Positions 26,218-33,343 of a stretch of 64,000 nucleotides of DNA are shown in pieces. The translations under genes were made by a program, and so were the position numbers. The number at the start of each line of letters is the position of its first letter. Positions within the stretch are counted from its first letter, which is position 1. The notes below the pieces were generated by a model. It was not told where the DNA came from. It did no database searches and worked only from the letters and a program-made list of their open reading frames with translations. The stretch is from Paenibacillus sp. JDR-2 (lineage in GTDB: Bacteria > Bacillota > Bacilli > Paenibacillales > Paenibacillaceae), in NCBI RefSeq assembly GCF_000023585.1, contig NC_012914.1, forward strand, positions 1,808,501 to 1,872,500, in the 5' to 3' direction.

Positions 26218-26322
26218 CGGAAGGGTTACATCTATACCGCAGGCTGCTGAGATAAACACAAGGATTATCACAATAGTCCGCGGCGCGATGCTGAATTCAA
26301 AATTATTAATCTTGATATTCAA
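26215..26322 (-). CDS. Candidate 35-residue membrane peptide (moron)
   Basis: Within the late operon, on the opposite strand, AAAGGAG precedes a TTG that opens MNIKINNFEFSIAPRTIVII, with a hydrophobic segment through about residue 29. The stop lies inside a minus-strand terminator. A short membrane peptide encoded antisense to a late operon could be a toxin-like or exclusion peptide; this is speculative. Confidence 0.35.
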   Translation of the reverse strand: MNIKINNFEFSIAPRTIVIILVFISAACGIDVTLP

Positions 26323-26606
26323 TTCGTCCACGCTCCTTTCGATTGAGAGATATCCCGTATCCACCTACTTTTTTCAAAGTAGTAACGGTAAAAAGTGTTT
26401 ACAGGCGAATCACCTGCAATCCACATTCAGTAAACGCCCATTGCTGAACCAGCAGGGCACTTTTCTGACGAGATAAGGATACGTGTTTGGAACAAAAGGA
26501 TATCGGAATAATCTTCTCGCACTAAGGAACTCTACTAGCTTAACAAAAATTACATATTTTTGGATAGTCGGAACATGCGTTCCGACTGGGAAGGGGGTGA
26601 GAATGA
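26323..26606. other. Gene-free spacer before the portal gene
   Basis: About 280 bp hold no supported gene on either strand. A perfect inverted repeat with arms AGTCGGAAC and GTTCCGACT (26566-26587) stands directly before the portal ribosome site. The 9-mer ACTAGCTTA occurs at 26186-26194 and 26534-26542, flanking the insert between terL and portal. Confidence 0.4.
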
Positions 26607-27842
26607 TTGGGAATGTTCCAGAAGACATTTAGTCGATTTGCTGGCGCTGTCAGAAGTGCATTGAAAATACGCTTCTTGGGCGGTTATAACCCAGTGTTCA
26701 CGCCTTTTGGTGATAACACGTATGAAAGTGACGTAGTACGTTCAACGATCGATACAATTGCGAGAAATGCGGCAAAGATCAAAGCTAAGCACGTACGGCG
26801 AGTAAATGGAAAAGTCCAGAACATGGGCGGTAATATCGAGCGGCTGCTAAGCGTTAGGCCAAACCCCAAACAGAATGCCTATAGCTTCTGGTACAAGGTT
26901 TTCACGCAACTGCTGTTACGATCAAATGCATTTATCATCATTGATCGCGCCGGACCATTAGAACGATACCGAATACGAGGGTTTTATCCGGTTGATTGCA
27001 TCAGAGCGGAAATGCTTGAAACTGAAAATGAATATTTCATTCGTTTCCAGATGAAGGAAGGCCATACCTATATAGTTCCTTATTCCGACGTGATTCATTT
27101 ACGTCGGTTTTTTAATGCGGACCCGGATTTCGGTAGCGGTAACGAGGTACCGCTACTACCCACTTTGGAACTGATACAGGCAACAAATCAGGGGATTATC
27201 AATGCAATAAAATCATCCGCATTCGTTCGCGGGATATTGAAATTTACACAGAATTTGAATCCATCCGACCGGAAGAAGCAAACGGATGATTTTATACGTG
27301 ATTACTTTAATCCCGAAAACGGCGGCGGGATCGCGGCAACGGATGTCAAAGCAGAATTCACTCCTTTAAATGCTGACCCTAAAATGATCGACGCCAAACA
27401 AATGGGATTAATTGAACAGAAGGTCTACAAGTACTTTGGCGTAAATGAGAAGATCGTCAATTCAAGTTATAACGAGGATGAATGGAATGCGTTCTATGAA
27501 TCGGTCATTGAACCGACTTTTGCCATTCAGACCAGCCTTGAGGTCACAACCAAAGTATTCAGCGACAACGAACAAAACCACGGTAATGAAATTGTTTTTG
27601 AAGCTAACCGGCTGCAGTACGCCAGCGTGAAAACGAAGTTGGACCTGATGCAGATGGTCGACCGCGGCGCCATGACTCCTAATGAATGGCGTGAAGTCAT
27701 GAACATGGCTCCAGTTGAAGGTGGCGACGAGCCAATTCGCCGGCTTGATACAGCAACGGTTAACGCTGCACCAGTGAAGAAGACTCCACCGAAAGGGGGT
27801 GAAGAAGAAAATGACGAAGACGACGACGGAGACGAATCCTAA
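26607..27842 (+). CDS. Phage portal protein, HK97 family
   Basis: The 411-residue product forms the dodecameric DNA portal at one capsid vertex. Features typical of the family are 'VVRSTIDTIARNAAKIKAKHVRR' near residue 40, 'RPNPKQNAYSFWYKVFTQLLLRSNAFI' around 85-110, and the C-terminal 'NEDEWNAFYESVIEPTF' stem segment. The tail end is acidic. The start is TTG 26607, 6 nt after AAGGGGGTGA; the nearby ATG at 26603 leads quickly to a stop in another frame. Confidence 0.93.
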   Translation: MGMFQKTFSRFAGAVRSALKIRFLGGYNPVFTPFGDNTYESDVVRSTIDTIARNAAKIKAKHVRRVNGKVQNMGGNIERLLSVRPNPKQNAYSFWYKVFTQLLLRSNAFIIIDRAGPLERYRIRGFYPVDCIRAEMLETENEYFIRFQMKEGHTYIVPYSDVIHLRRFFNADPDFGSGNEVPLLPTLELIQATNQGIINAIKSSAFVRGILKFTQNLNPSDRKKQTDDFIRDYFNPENGGGIAATDVKAEFTPLNADPKMIDAKQMGLIEQKVYKYFGVNEKIVNSSYNEDEWNAFYESVIEPTFAIQTSLEVTTKVFSDNEQNHGNEIVFEANRLQYASVKTKLDLMQMVDRGAMTPNEWREVMNMAPVEGGDEPIRRLDTATVNAAPVKKTPPKGGEEENDEDDDGDES

Positions 27843-28446
27843 TGCGCGATGGAAAGATCGGGAGTTCCGGGAATTCCAATTCGAAATTCGCGCATCCGCA
27901 TTGACGGAAACAGAGGGTGATGAAGAACAAGCTCTGTACGTTGAAGGCTATGCTTGCCGGTTCAATGAAACGACTGTCCTTTATGAGTATGGCGACATGC
28001 AATATAAGGAAAAAGTGGCGCCTACAGCTCTTGCTGATGCGGATATGAGCGACGTGATCTTTAATTACAACCACGGCGGCAAAGTTATGGCGCGGACGCG
28101 TAATAAGACGCTCGAGTTGAAGGTTGATAACAAGGGGTTATTCATTCGGGCGCGTCTGGATGGGACGGAGGAAGGCCGCAAGTTATATGAGGAAATTAAA
28201 GGCGGCTACATCGATCGTATGAGCTACGCCTATACGGTTAAGGAAGCCTCTTATGACAATGAAACGCGGACTCGTACCGTTCTTCGAATCAAGAAAGTTT
28301 ACGATGTTTCCGCGGTGGATATTCCCGCTTATGATACAACTTCAATTTCGGCCCGTTCCGCCTTCGAAATGGTTATTGAGAAGGAAGAGCAAGTGGCGGT
28401 AGCTGCTGAACGGAGAAAGAAATTGCTGCTTCAAACTTACTTATAA
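27811..28446 (+). CDS. HK97-family prohead protease
   Basis: The 211-residue serine protease matures the capsid. Expected motifs are visible: 'YVEGYACRFNETTVLYE' near residue 45, 'VIFNYNHGG' with the catalytic His (~90), and 'GGYIDRMSYAYTV' with the catalytic Ser (~140). ATG 27811 follows GGGGGTGA with 8-nt spacing and overlaps the portal gene by 32 bases. It is in the standard place before the capsid gene. Confidence 0.93.
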   Translation: MTKTTTETNPNARWKDREFREFQFEIRASALTETEGDEEQALYVEGYACRFNETTVLYEYGDMQYKEKVAPTALADADMSDVIFNYNHGGKVMARTRNKTLELKVDNKGLFIRARLDGTEEGRKLYEEIKGGYIDRMSYAYTVKEASYDNETRTRTVLRIKKVYDVSAVDIPAYDTTSISARSAFEMVIEKEEQVAVAAERRKKLLLQTYL

Positions 28447-28475
28447 ACCCAATTTCGAAAGGATGATTATTCAAT

Positions 28476-29693
28476 ATGAAAAAGAAATTTATGCTTGATC
28501 TTGATCTTCAATTGTTTGGCGCTGAGGTTGATGCAGAAAAACGCTTCAAAGAAATCGATGTCCGCAAGCAAGAGATCCGCAGCCTGTTGGAAGGTACCGA
28601 CGATGTAAATCTGGATGAGCTTCAAACTGAACTCCGCGCTCTTCAGGACGAAGAAAAAGAGATTCGTCAGCGCGAAAAACGCGCAGCTATGGCTGCTGCA
28701 ATCAATACGGGAGATACTGAAGTTCGTCAAACGGCTACTTTTACTCCTGGTGATGTTGCGGATCCAGCTAAAGAAGCTCGTAAAGCCTCTACGGCTCGCG
28801 GTAACGCGCTTAAAGAAAATCGCTCAGTAACCGTTGGCTCTGCCGGGGTTATTTTACCTGGATATCAGGCATCGGACATTCGCCCAACTTTCAATGAGGT
28901 CTCCAGTCTGGTTGACCGCGTTACCGTTAAGCCGTTGCTTGGTGGTGAAAGTTTCAAACAATCTTATGTAAAAGGTTACGGTACGGGCGATTACACTGCT
29001 GAAGGAGCTGATTACGCTTCGGCAGAACCGATCTTTGGATATGCTCAAATGTCCAAATCCAAGATTACTGCTTACGCCGAGGATTCTGAGGAGATTCAAA
29101 AATTGCCAGCGGCCGATTACGACAGCGAAGTTATGAAGGGTATCAGTATTGCTGCACGCAAAAAAATCACCCGTGAAATCCTTGTTGGTGACGGCACTAC
29201 AGATCATCTTACAGGTATCTTCTCGGCGGCGGCTACTGCCATTGATTCGGCCACAGACTTAGCGATCGTATCCATCGACGAAGATACCCTGGATAATATC
29301 GTATATTCCTATGGTGGTGACGAAGAGGTTGAAGATGCTGCGGTCTTGATTCTGAATAAAAAGGACCTTAAATCATTTGCAACTCTCCGTGGCGATGATG
29401 GCGAAAAAATATACGATGTTGTACCGAACGGAAACACTGGCACTATCGATGGCGTTCCATTCATCATTAACAGTGCTTGTAAAGCTGTTTCTGATGCAAC
29501 AACGTCTACTGGCCAGTATTCAATGGCGTATGGTCCACTGAGCAATTATATGCTGACAATCTTCTCTGATCTTGACGTTCAGCGTTCCACTGACTTCAAG
29601 TTTAAACAAGGCATGATTGCTCACCGCGGCTCCGTCTTTGCCGGCGGCAACGTTGTATCGAAAAACGGCTTCTTGCGCGTCAAGAAAGGTTAG
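28476..29693 (+). CDS. Major capsid protein, HK97 fold
   Basis: The 405-residue coat protein has an N-terminal helical scaffold-like (delta) domain (~20-75, 'RFKEIDVRKQEIRSLLEG ... LRALQDEEKEIRQREKRA') and the HK97-type shell domain from about residue 110. The delta domain would be removed by the protease upstream. Typical segments are 'TFNEVSSLVDRVTVKPLLGGESF' and 'GYAQMSKSKITAYAEDSEEI'. Confidence 0.94.
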   Translation: MKKKFMLDLDLQLFGAEVDAEKRFKEIDVRKQEIRSLLEGTDDVNLDELQTELRALQDEEKEIRQREKRAAMAAAINTGDTEVRQTATFTPGDVADPAKEARKASTARGNALKENRSVTVGSAGVILPGYQASDIRPTFNEVSSLVDRVTVKPLLGGESFKQSYVKGYGTGDYTAEGADYASAEPIFGYAQMSKSKITAYAEDSEEIQKLPAADYDSEVMKGISIAARKKITREILVGDGTTDHLTGIFSAAATAIDSATDLAIVSIDEDTLDNIVYSYGGDEEVEDAAVLILNKKDLKSFATLRGDDGEKIYDVVPNGNTGTIDGVPFIINSACKAVSDATTSTGQYSMAYGPLSNYMLTIFSDLDVQRSTDFKFKQGMIAHRGSVFAGGNVVSKNGFLRVKKG

Positions 29694-29705
29694 AAGGTGA
29701 AGACC

Positions 29706-29735
29706 AAAGGAGACTTATTATAGTCTCCTTATTTT
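29706..29735 (+). terminator. Terminator or attenuator after the capsid gene
   Basis: AAGGAGACT-TATTAT-AGTCTCCTT followed by ATTTTTTT. It could lower transcription of downstream genes relative to capsid. Confidence 0.75.
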
Positions 29736-29750
29736 TTTGGAGGTGTGAAA

Positions 29751-30359
29751 ATGAAGAAATCAAAGAGGCCGCGTACAAACAAGCTTAAAACGGATTTGCA
29801 AAATGGATTTTCTGTTAGAGAAAAACATATTGCTGACATTGAAGTTTCATCGGTTGCTGCATCAGCCGCCGCCCCTGCTGGAGCAGTTGCGGCAACCGCG
29901 AGTACAGCTTCCACAAAGACCATTACAACAGGCATTAATCAACCAGCATGGCCCCGCAATATAACAGCAACAGCTGGTGGAACTGCCACGGACATTAAGG
30001 CTATCCAGGTTGTGGTTGAGGGGACCAACTTTGCTGATGAGAAAATTACAGAAACATTGCCGGCCTTCACTGTAGATACAGCCGGAATTGTAACAGGGAA
30101 CAAAGCTTTTAAAACCATTTCTAAAATTACAATCCCGGCACATGATGGTACAGGCGCAACCACTTCAATAGGTTTTGGCACTAAGCTGGGGTTGCCTTAT
30201 CGCCTGGATCGTAACTCGGTAATTGCTGCATATAGGAATGGAGCGCGTGAGGCAACAGCACCGACTATTACGCTAGATGCGGTCGCTATGGAAAACAATA
30301 CATTTACGCTCAGTAGCGCATTAAACGGGACGCAAGTAAATGTCGAATTGACAGTATAG
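29751..30359 (+). CDS. Virion structural protein, probably head decoration
   Basis: The 202-residue product has a basic N-terminus, an Ala/Thr-rich stretch (~35-60) and a predicted beta-sandwich ('PAWPRNITATAGGTATDIKAI' to the end). It sits between capsid and connector genes, where decoration or head-fibre proteins are common. No specific family is recognised. ATG 29751 follows GGAGGTG with 5-nt spacing. Confidence 0.55.
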   Translation: MKKSKRPRTNKLKTDLQNGFSVREKHIADIEVSSVAASAAAPAGAVAATASTASTKTITTGINQPAWPRNITATAGGTATDIKAIQVVVEGTNFADEKITETLPAFTVDTAGIVTGNKAFKTISKITIPAHDGTGATTSIGFGTKLGLPYRLDRNSVIAAYRNGAREATAPTITLDAVAMENNTFTLSSALNGTQVNVELTV

Positions 30360-30384
30360 ATGCGTCCCATTGAGGAGGCTAATC

Positions 30385-30684
30385 GTGGCGATACTGGACG
30401 ATATGAAAGCCGCGCTGCGAATCAGCAGGAGCAATACGTTATTTGATGGCGAGGTTAACGATCTTATTGAGGCGGCCAAGAACGACCTTCGCCTAGCTGG
30501 AGCTTCCCTGGCCAAAACAGAAGATCTAACTGATCCGCTGATTAAACGAGCAGTCACGGTCTACTGCAAGGCTAACTTTGGCTTCGACAACCCTGATGCA
30601 GAACGGCTCCAATCCTCATATGAATCCCTGAAAGCTCACCTGACGCTTTCACAGGAATATACGAACGAGGCGGCGCCGTCATGA
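30385..30684 (+). CDS. Head-tail connector protein (gp6-like)
   Basis: The 99-residue helical protein begins MAILDDMKAALRISRSNTLFD and shows the 'EVNDLIEAAKNDLRLAG ... DPLIKRAVTVYCKANFG' pattern of HK97 gp6 / SPP1 gp15 adaptors. It docks under the portal. GTG 30385 with AGGAGG 6 bases upstream is the start. Confidence 0.85.
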   Translation: MAILDDMKAALRISRSNTLFDGEVNDLIEAAKNDLRLAGASLAKTEDLTDPLIKRAVTVYCKANFGFDNPDAERLQSSYESLKAHLTLSQEYTNEAAPS

Positions 30685-30992
30685 TGTGGAGGGATGCTGT
30701 CGAACTCATACAGCCAACAGAAGGGCGCAATGGGTACGGCGAGGTTGTTGAGGGCTACCCGATAAAATCTGGGCCAATACTTGCTAATAAGAAGTCAGTC
30801 CGGCAGTCGGAGTTTTATCAAGCCGCAGCGTCCGGCATGAAGCCGGAGATTGTATTCGAGGTGAGGGCGGAGGAATATGCCGCCCAGCCTCAATTGTGTT
30901 TTGAGGGAACCGTGTACCACATCATTCGGACCTTTTCGAGGACTGGCGAGAAACTGGAGCTAATCTGCTCTCGCTTTCCAATGGAGGCGTAG
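30681..30992 (+). CDS. Head closure / head-tail joining protein (SPP1 gp16-like)
   Basis: The 103-residue beta-barrel-like protein has the family texture: MWRDAVELIQ, 'NGYGEVVEG', 'IVFEVRAEEY' and 'CFEGTVYHIIRTFSRTGEKLELICS'. It overlaps the connector gene by 4 bases and seals the filled head. Confidence 0.82.
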   Translation: MMWRDAVELIQPTEGRNGYGEVVEGYPIKSGPILANKKSVRQSEFYQAAASGMKPEIVFEVRAEEYAAQPQLCFEGTVYHIIRTFSRTGEKLELICSRFPMEA

Positions 30993-30995
30993 ACG

Positions 30996-31448
30996 ATGGC
31001 TAAGGACAAGGGCTTCAAGATTGATGGCATGGACAATCTCATCAAGATGATGAACAAATTGGAACGTGTTCCGCAGACGGTTGTTACCAGGGCAGCTCGG
31101 GCGGGTGCGACAATCCCATTGAAAGCAGCCCGGAAGAACGCGCCGGAAGATACGGGCGAATTGAAACGAGGCATTGTGCTCAAGGCAGAGCGCCGGACGA
31201 AGATCGGCAAGAAGGTGTATGACATCATGATGGATCCGGCCAAGAATGATTTATTCGTGAAGTACGCCAAAGACGGCACCCGCTATTACTATCCGGCTTC
31301 CCAGGAGTACGGGTTCATGACTGAAGACGGCCGCTACATTCCCGGCTACCGCTATTTACGAAATGCCATGACAAACAACGTCAAAGCGATTGAAGCCAAG
31401 GTAGTCGAGGTTGCCGGCAAAGAAGTCATGAAGGTTATGAGAGGGTGA
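30996..31448 (+). CDS. HK97 gp10-like tail-completion protein
   Basis: The 150-residue product has the gp10 pattern: 'FKIDGMDNLIKMMNKLERVP', an Ala-rich helix, then 'APEDTGELKRGI' and 'YPASQEYGF' near residue 105. It belongs to the neck/tail-joining set. Confidence 0.88.
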   Translation: MAKDKGFKIDGMDNLIKMMNKLERVPQTVVTRAARAGATIPLKAARKNAPEDTGELKRGIVLKAERRTKIGKKVYDIMMDPAKNDLFVKYAKDGTRYYYPASQEYGFMTEDGRYIPGYRYLRNAMTNNVKAIEAKVVEVAGKEVMKVMRG

Positions 31449-31455
31449 GGATTGC

Positions 31456-31836
31456 ATGACATTCGAGGAGGCTCTGACAGCCGAATTGAGCGCTGTTCCT
31501 GAGCTGGTAGGCAAGATATACCCACTCGATGCCTCTAACGCTCCTAAAGCGCCGTACGTGGTCTACATCTCGAGCGAAGGAGAACCGACGAAGGGGCTTG
31601 ACGGCTTCATCGGCGGGCAAAGCGTCGATGTTGAGTTAAACATCATTGGTGCAACATACAGCAGCATGAAAGAACTGACCAGAGCGGTTATAACGATACT
31701 CAAATCTTTTGAACTGCGGCAGATCGGCAGCGAGGGACCTTACATTCAAGAGTTAACTTATCAGAAGCCGGTTGAACTTTACGAATCGGCTCCCAAACTC
31801 CACCGCTGCCTAATTGATTTTCAAGTTTACTTTTAA
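31456..31836 (+). CDS. Tail terminator-like protein (DUF3168-type)
   Basis: The 126-residue product has an N-terminal helix and beta strands 'KAPYVVYISSEG' and 'QSVDVELNIIGATYSSMKEL' typical of siphophage tail terminators, which cap the tail tube at its head-proximal end. Position between gp10-like and tube genes agrees. Confidence 0.75.
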   Translation: MTFEEALTAELSAVPELVGKIYPLDASNAPKAPYVVYISSEGEPTKGLDGFIGGQSVDVELNIIGATYSSMKELTRAVITILKSFELRQIGSEGPYIQELTYQKPVELYESAPKLHRCLIDFQVYF

Positions 31837-31848
31837 GGGGGAAACCAA

Positions 31849-32556
31849 GTGCCTAAAAGCAAAGCATCAGGAACCAAAATTCAAATTGGGGCAAACTACG
31901 TGGCCGAACTGACTTCGATCAGCGGTCCAGAATTATCTGCGGACACGATCGATGTAACAACGCTCGACAGCAACGGCTGGCGGGAATTTCTGCAAGGATT
32001 AAAAGATGGTGGAGAGGTTAGTATATCCGGCTTTTTCAATACGAGTGACATTGGTCAAATGGCTGTCTACCAAGCATTTAACCAAGGATCATTGGATTCG
32101 TATACCATACTCTTCCCGCCTGCCCTCGGAGCCTCGTGGACGCTCAACGGAATCGCGACCGGCATTTCTACTAGCGCAGAACTGGAGGACGTCGTCAGCT
32201 TCGAGGCGACAATCAAAGTCTCCGGCGCCCCGGCACTCGGACTTACACCTTCTGGGGGCTTAACAGCATTGTCCTTGACAGGCGCAGGTGGCGCTCTGAC
32301 GCCGACATTCTCGAACGGCAACTATCTGTACACCTTCAGCGGCGTGACTGCTACAAGTGTCACACTGACTGCTACAGCAGCTAATCACACGCTCGCTTTG
32401 TACATTGACGGAGTCTTATCGCAGGCTCTCACAAGCGGATCTGCGTCCGCTGCAATCCCTGTTACTTTGAACGTTGGTAAGAAGCTGACGATCTTGGCTA
32501 CAGAGTCCGGCAAGACAACGAAGGTATACGAGGTAACAGTCGCTAAGACAGCCTAA
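31849..32556 (+). CDS. Major tail tube protein with C-terminal Ig-like domain
   Basis: The 235-residue product starts at GTG behind AAGGGGGAA. Residues 1-135 match tail tube proteins ('TIDVTTLDSNGWREFLQGLKDGGEVSISG', 'GSLDSYTILFP'). Residues ~140-235 form a separate beta-sandwich (LSLTGAGGALTPTFSNGNYLYTF ... TKVYEVTVAKTA), like the cadherin-like repeats of the host S-layer protein, presumably displayed on the tail surface. Confidence 0.85.
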   Translation: MPKSKASGTKIQIGANYVAELTSISGPELSADTIDVTTLDSNGWREFLQGLKDGGEVSISGFFNTSDIGQMAVYQAFNQGSLDSYTILFPPALGASWTLNGIATGISTSAELEDVVSFEATIKVSGAPALGLTPSGGLTALSLTGAGGALTPTFSNGNYLYTFSGVTATSVTLTATAANHTLALYIDGVLSQALTSGSASAAIPVTLNVGKKLTILATESGKTTKVYEVTVAKTA

Positions 32557-32559
32557 TTA

Positions 32560-32592
32560 ACTGCCGGGGCTTCTGCTCCGGCTTTTATATTT
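32560..32592 (+). terminator. Terminator-like hairpin after tail tube gene
   Basis: GCCGGGGC-TTCT-GCTCCGGC followed by TTTTATATTTT. It probably attenuates read-through into the tail chaperone genes. Confidence 0.65.
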
Positions 32593-32607
32593 TAAGGAGG
32601 AACATTC

Positions 32608-32958
32608 ATGCCAAACGAAAACCAGAACAATAACGATGTTGTCATTATCCATTTGGACCGTCCGCGCGAGCTGCGTTACGGTCATAAGGCTTTGAAGCGT
32701 CTTTCCGCAATCACAGGGAAGAGCATTGAGGACTTGGAAGCCAACAGCTTCGACCTGGAAGAAGTCGAGAAATTCCTTTACTGCGGCCTGCTATCCGACG
32801 CCCAAAAGAATGACGAGGACCTGAAGCTCGATCAAATGGAAGACCTGTTAGATGAGGCTGCTAGGTTCTCAGACATCATCGAAGCAATGCAAAAAGCGTT
32901 TTCCAATGCGTTCGGCGATTTCGCAACTGAGGGAAACGAGCAGCCGGCGGGGAAGTAG
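32608..32958 (+). CDS. Tail assembly chaperone G-like protein
   Basis: The 116-residue product ('RPRELRYGHKALKRLSAITGKSIEDL') is the short form of the tail assembly chaperone pair. It helps the tape measure protein assemble the tail tube. A slippery GGGAAAC close to its stop lets some ribosomes continue into the next frame. Confidence 0.85.
   Translation: MPNENQNNNDVVIIHLDRPRELRYGHKALKRLSAITGKSIEDLEANSFDLEEVEKFLYCGLLSDAQKNDEDLKLDQMEDLLDEAARFSDIIEAMQKAFSNAFGDFATEGNEQPAGK
32931..32937 (+). promoter_or_regulatory. Programmed -1 ribosomal frameshift site GGGAAAC
   Basis: The heptamer is read G-GGA-AAC in the chaperone frame, exactly X-XXY-YYZ. The -1 frame is open from 32931 to 33293, with a stop just before it (32928-32930). 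Slippage yields a fusion of 110 plus 118 residues. GGGAAAC-type slips are known for G/GT chaperones of many siphophages. Confidence 0.9.
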
Positions 32959-33293
32959 ATGGCGACGAACCACCTGATGATTCCCCATTCGATTGGCAAA
33001 AGTCGCTGCGGATGGCATTCCGGATCGGCTTGAAAGTGCATGAATACGACGAGATGACTCCTCATGAGCTCAACATGATGATTGAGGAGTGGAGCATCGG
33101 GGAAAAGAAAAATGATCAACGTTTAGTCGAAGCGGCCTACCTGGGTGCGTATTACAACCGCGTTAAGAAATTCCCAAGCGCTGACAAGGTGTTTGGATCC
33201 GGAAAAGAAGAGAAACCGAAGAAACAGACCGCTGCAGATATGCTGGCGGAGGTGAAACGTCTAAACGAGGCTCTCGGCGGCACGACTTACTAG
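32937..33293 (+). CDS. T-domain of the tail assembly chaperone GT fusion
   Basis: This frame has no own ribosome site near its beginning and is open back to the slip site. It encodes 118 residues ('EVDGDEPPDDSPFDWQKSLR' ... 'ADMLAEVKRLNEALGGTTY') made only as the C-terminal part of the frameshift product. The T part is expected to recruit the tape measure protein. Internal ATG 33012 is possible but lacks a good ribosome site. Confidence 0.82.
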   Translation, partial: RAAGGEVDGDEPPDDSPFDWQKSLRMAFRIGLKVHEYDEMTPHELNMMIEEWSIGEKKNDQRLVEAAYLGAYYNRVKKFPSADKVFGSGKEEKPKKQTAADMLAEVKRLNEALGGTTY

Positions 33294-33343
33294 GTGCTCA
33301 ATCGAGCGCCTTTTTTATTTGTCTATGAAAGGAGGTAGACACT

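Noticed and set aside
26288..26476. Forward 62-codon frame between terL and portal.
   Set aside because: No ribosome site and low-complexity hydrophobic/Ser content; the opposite strand has better gene signals.
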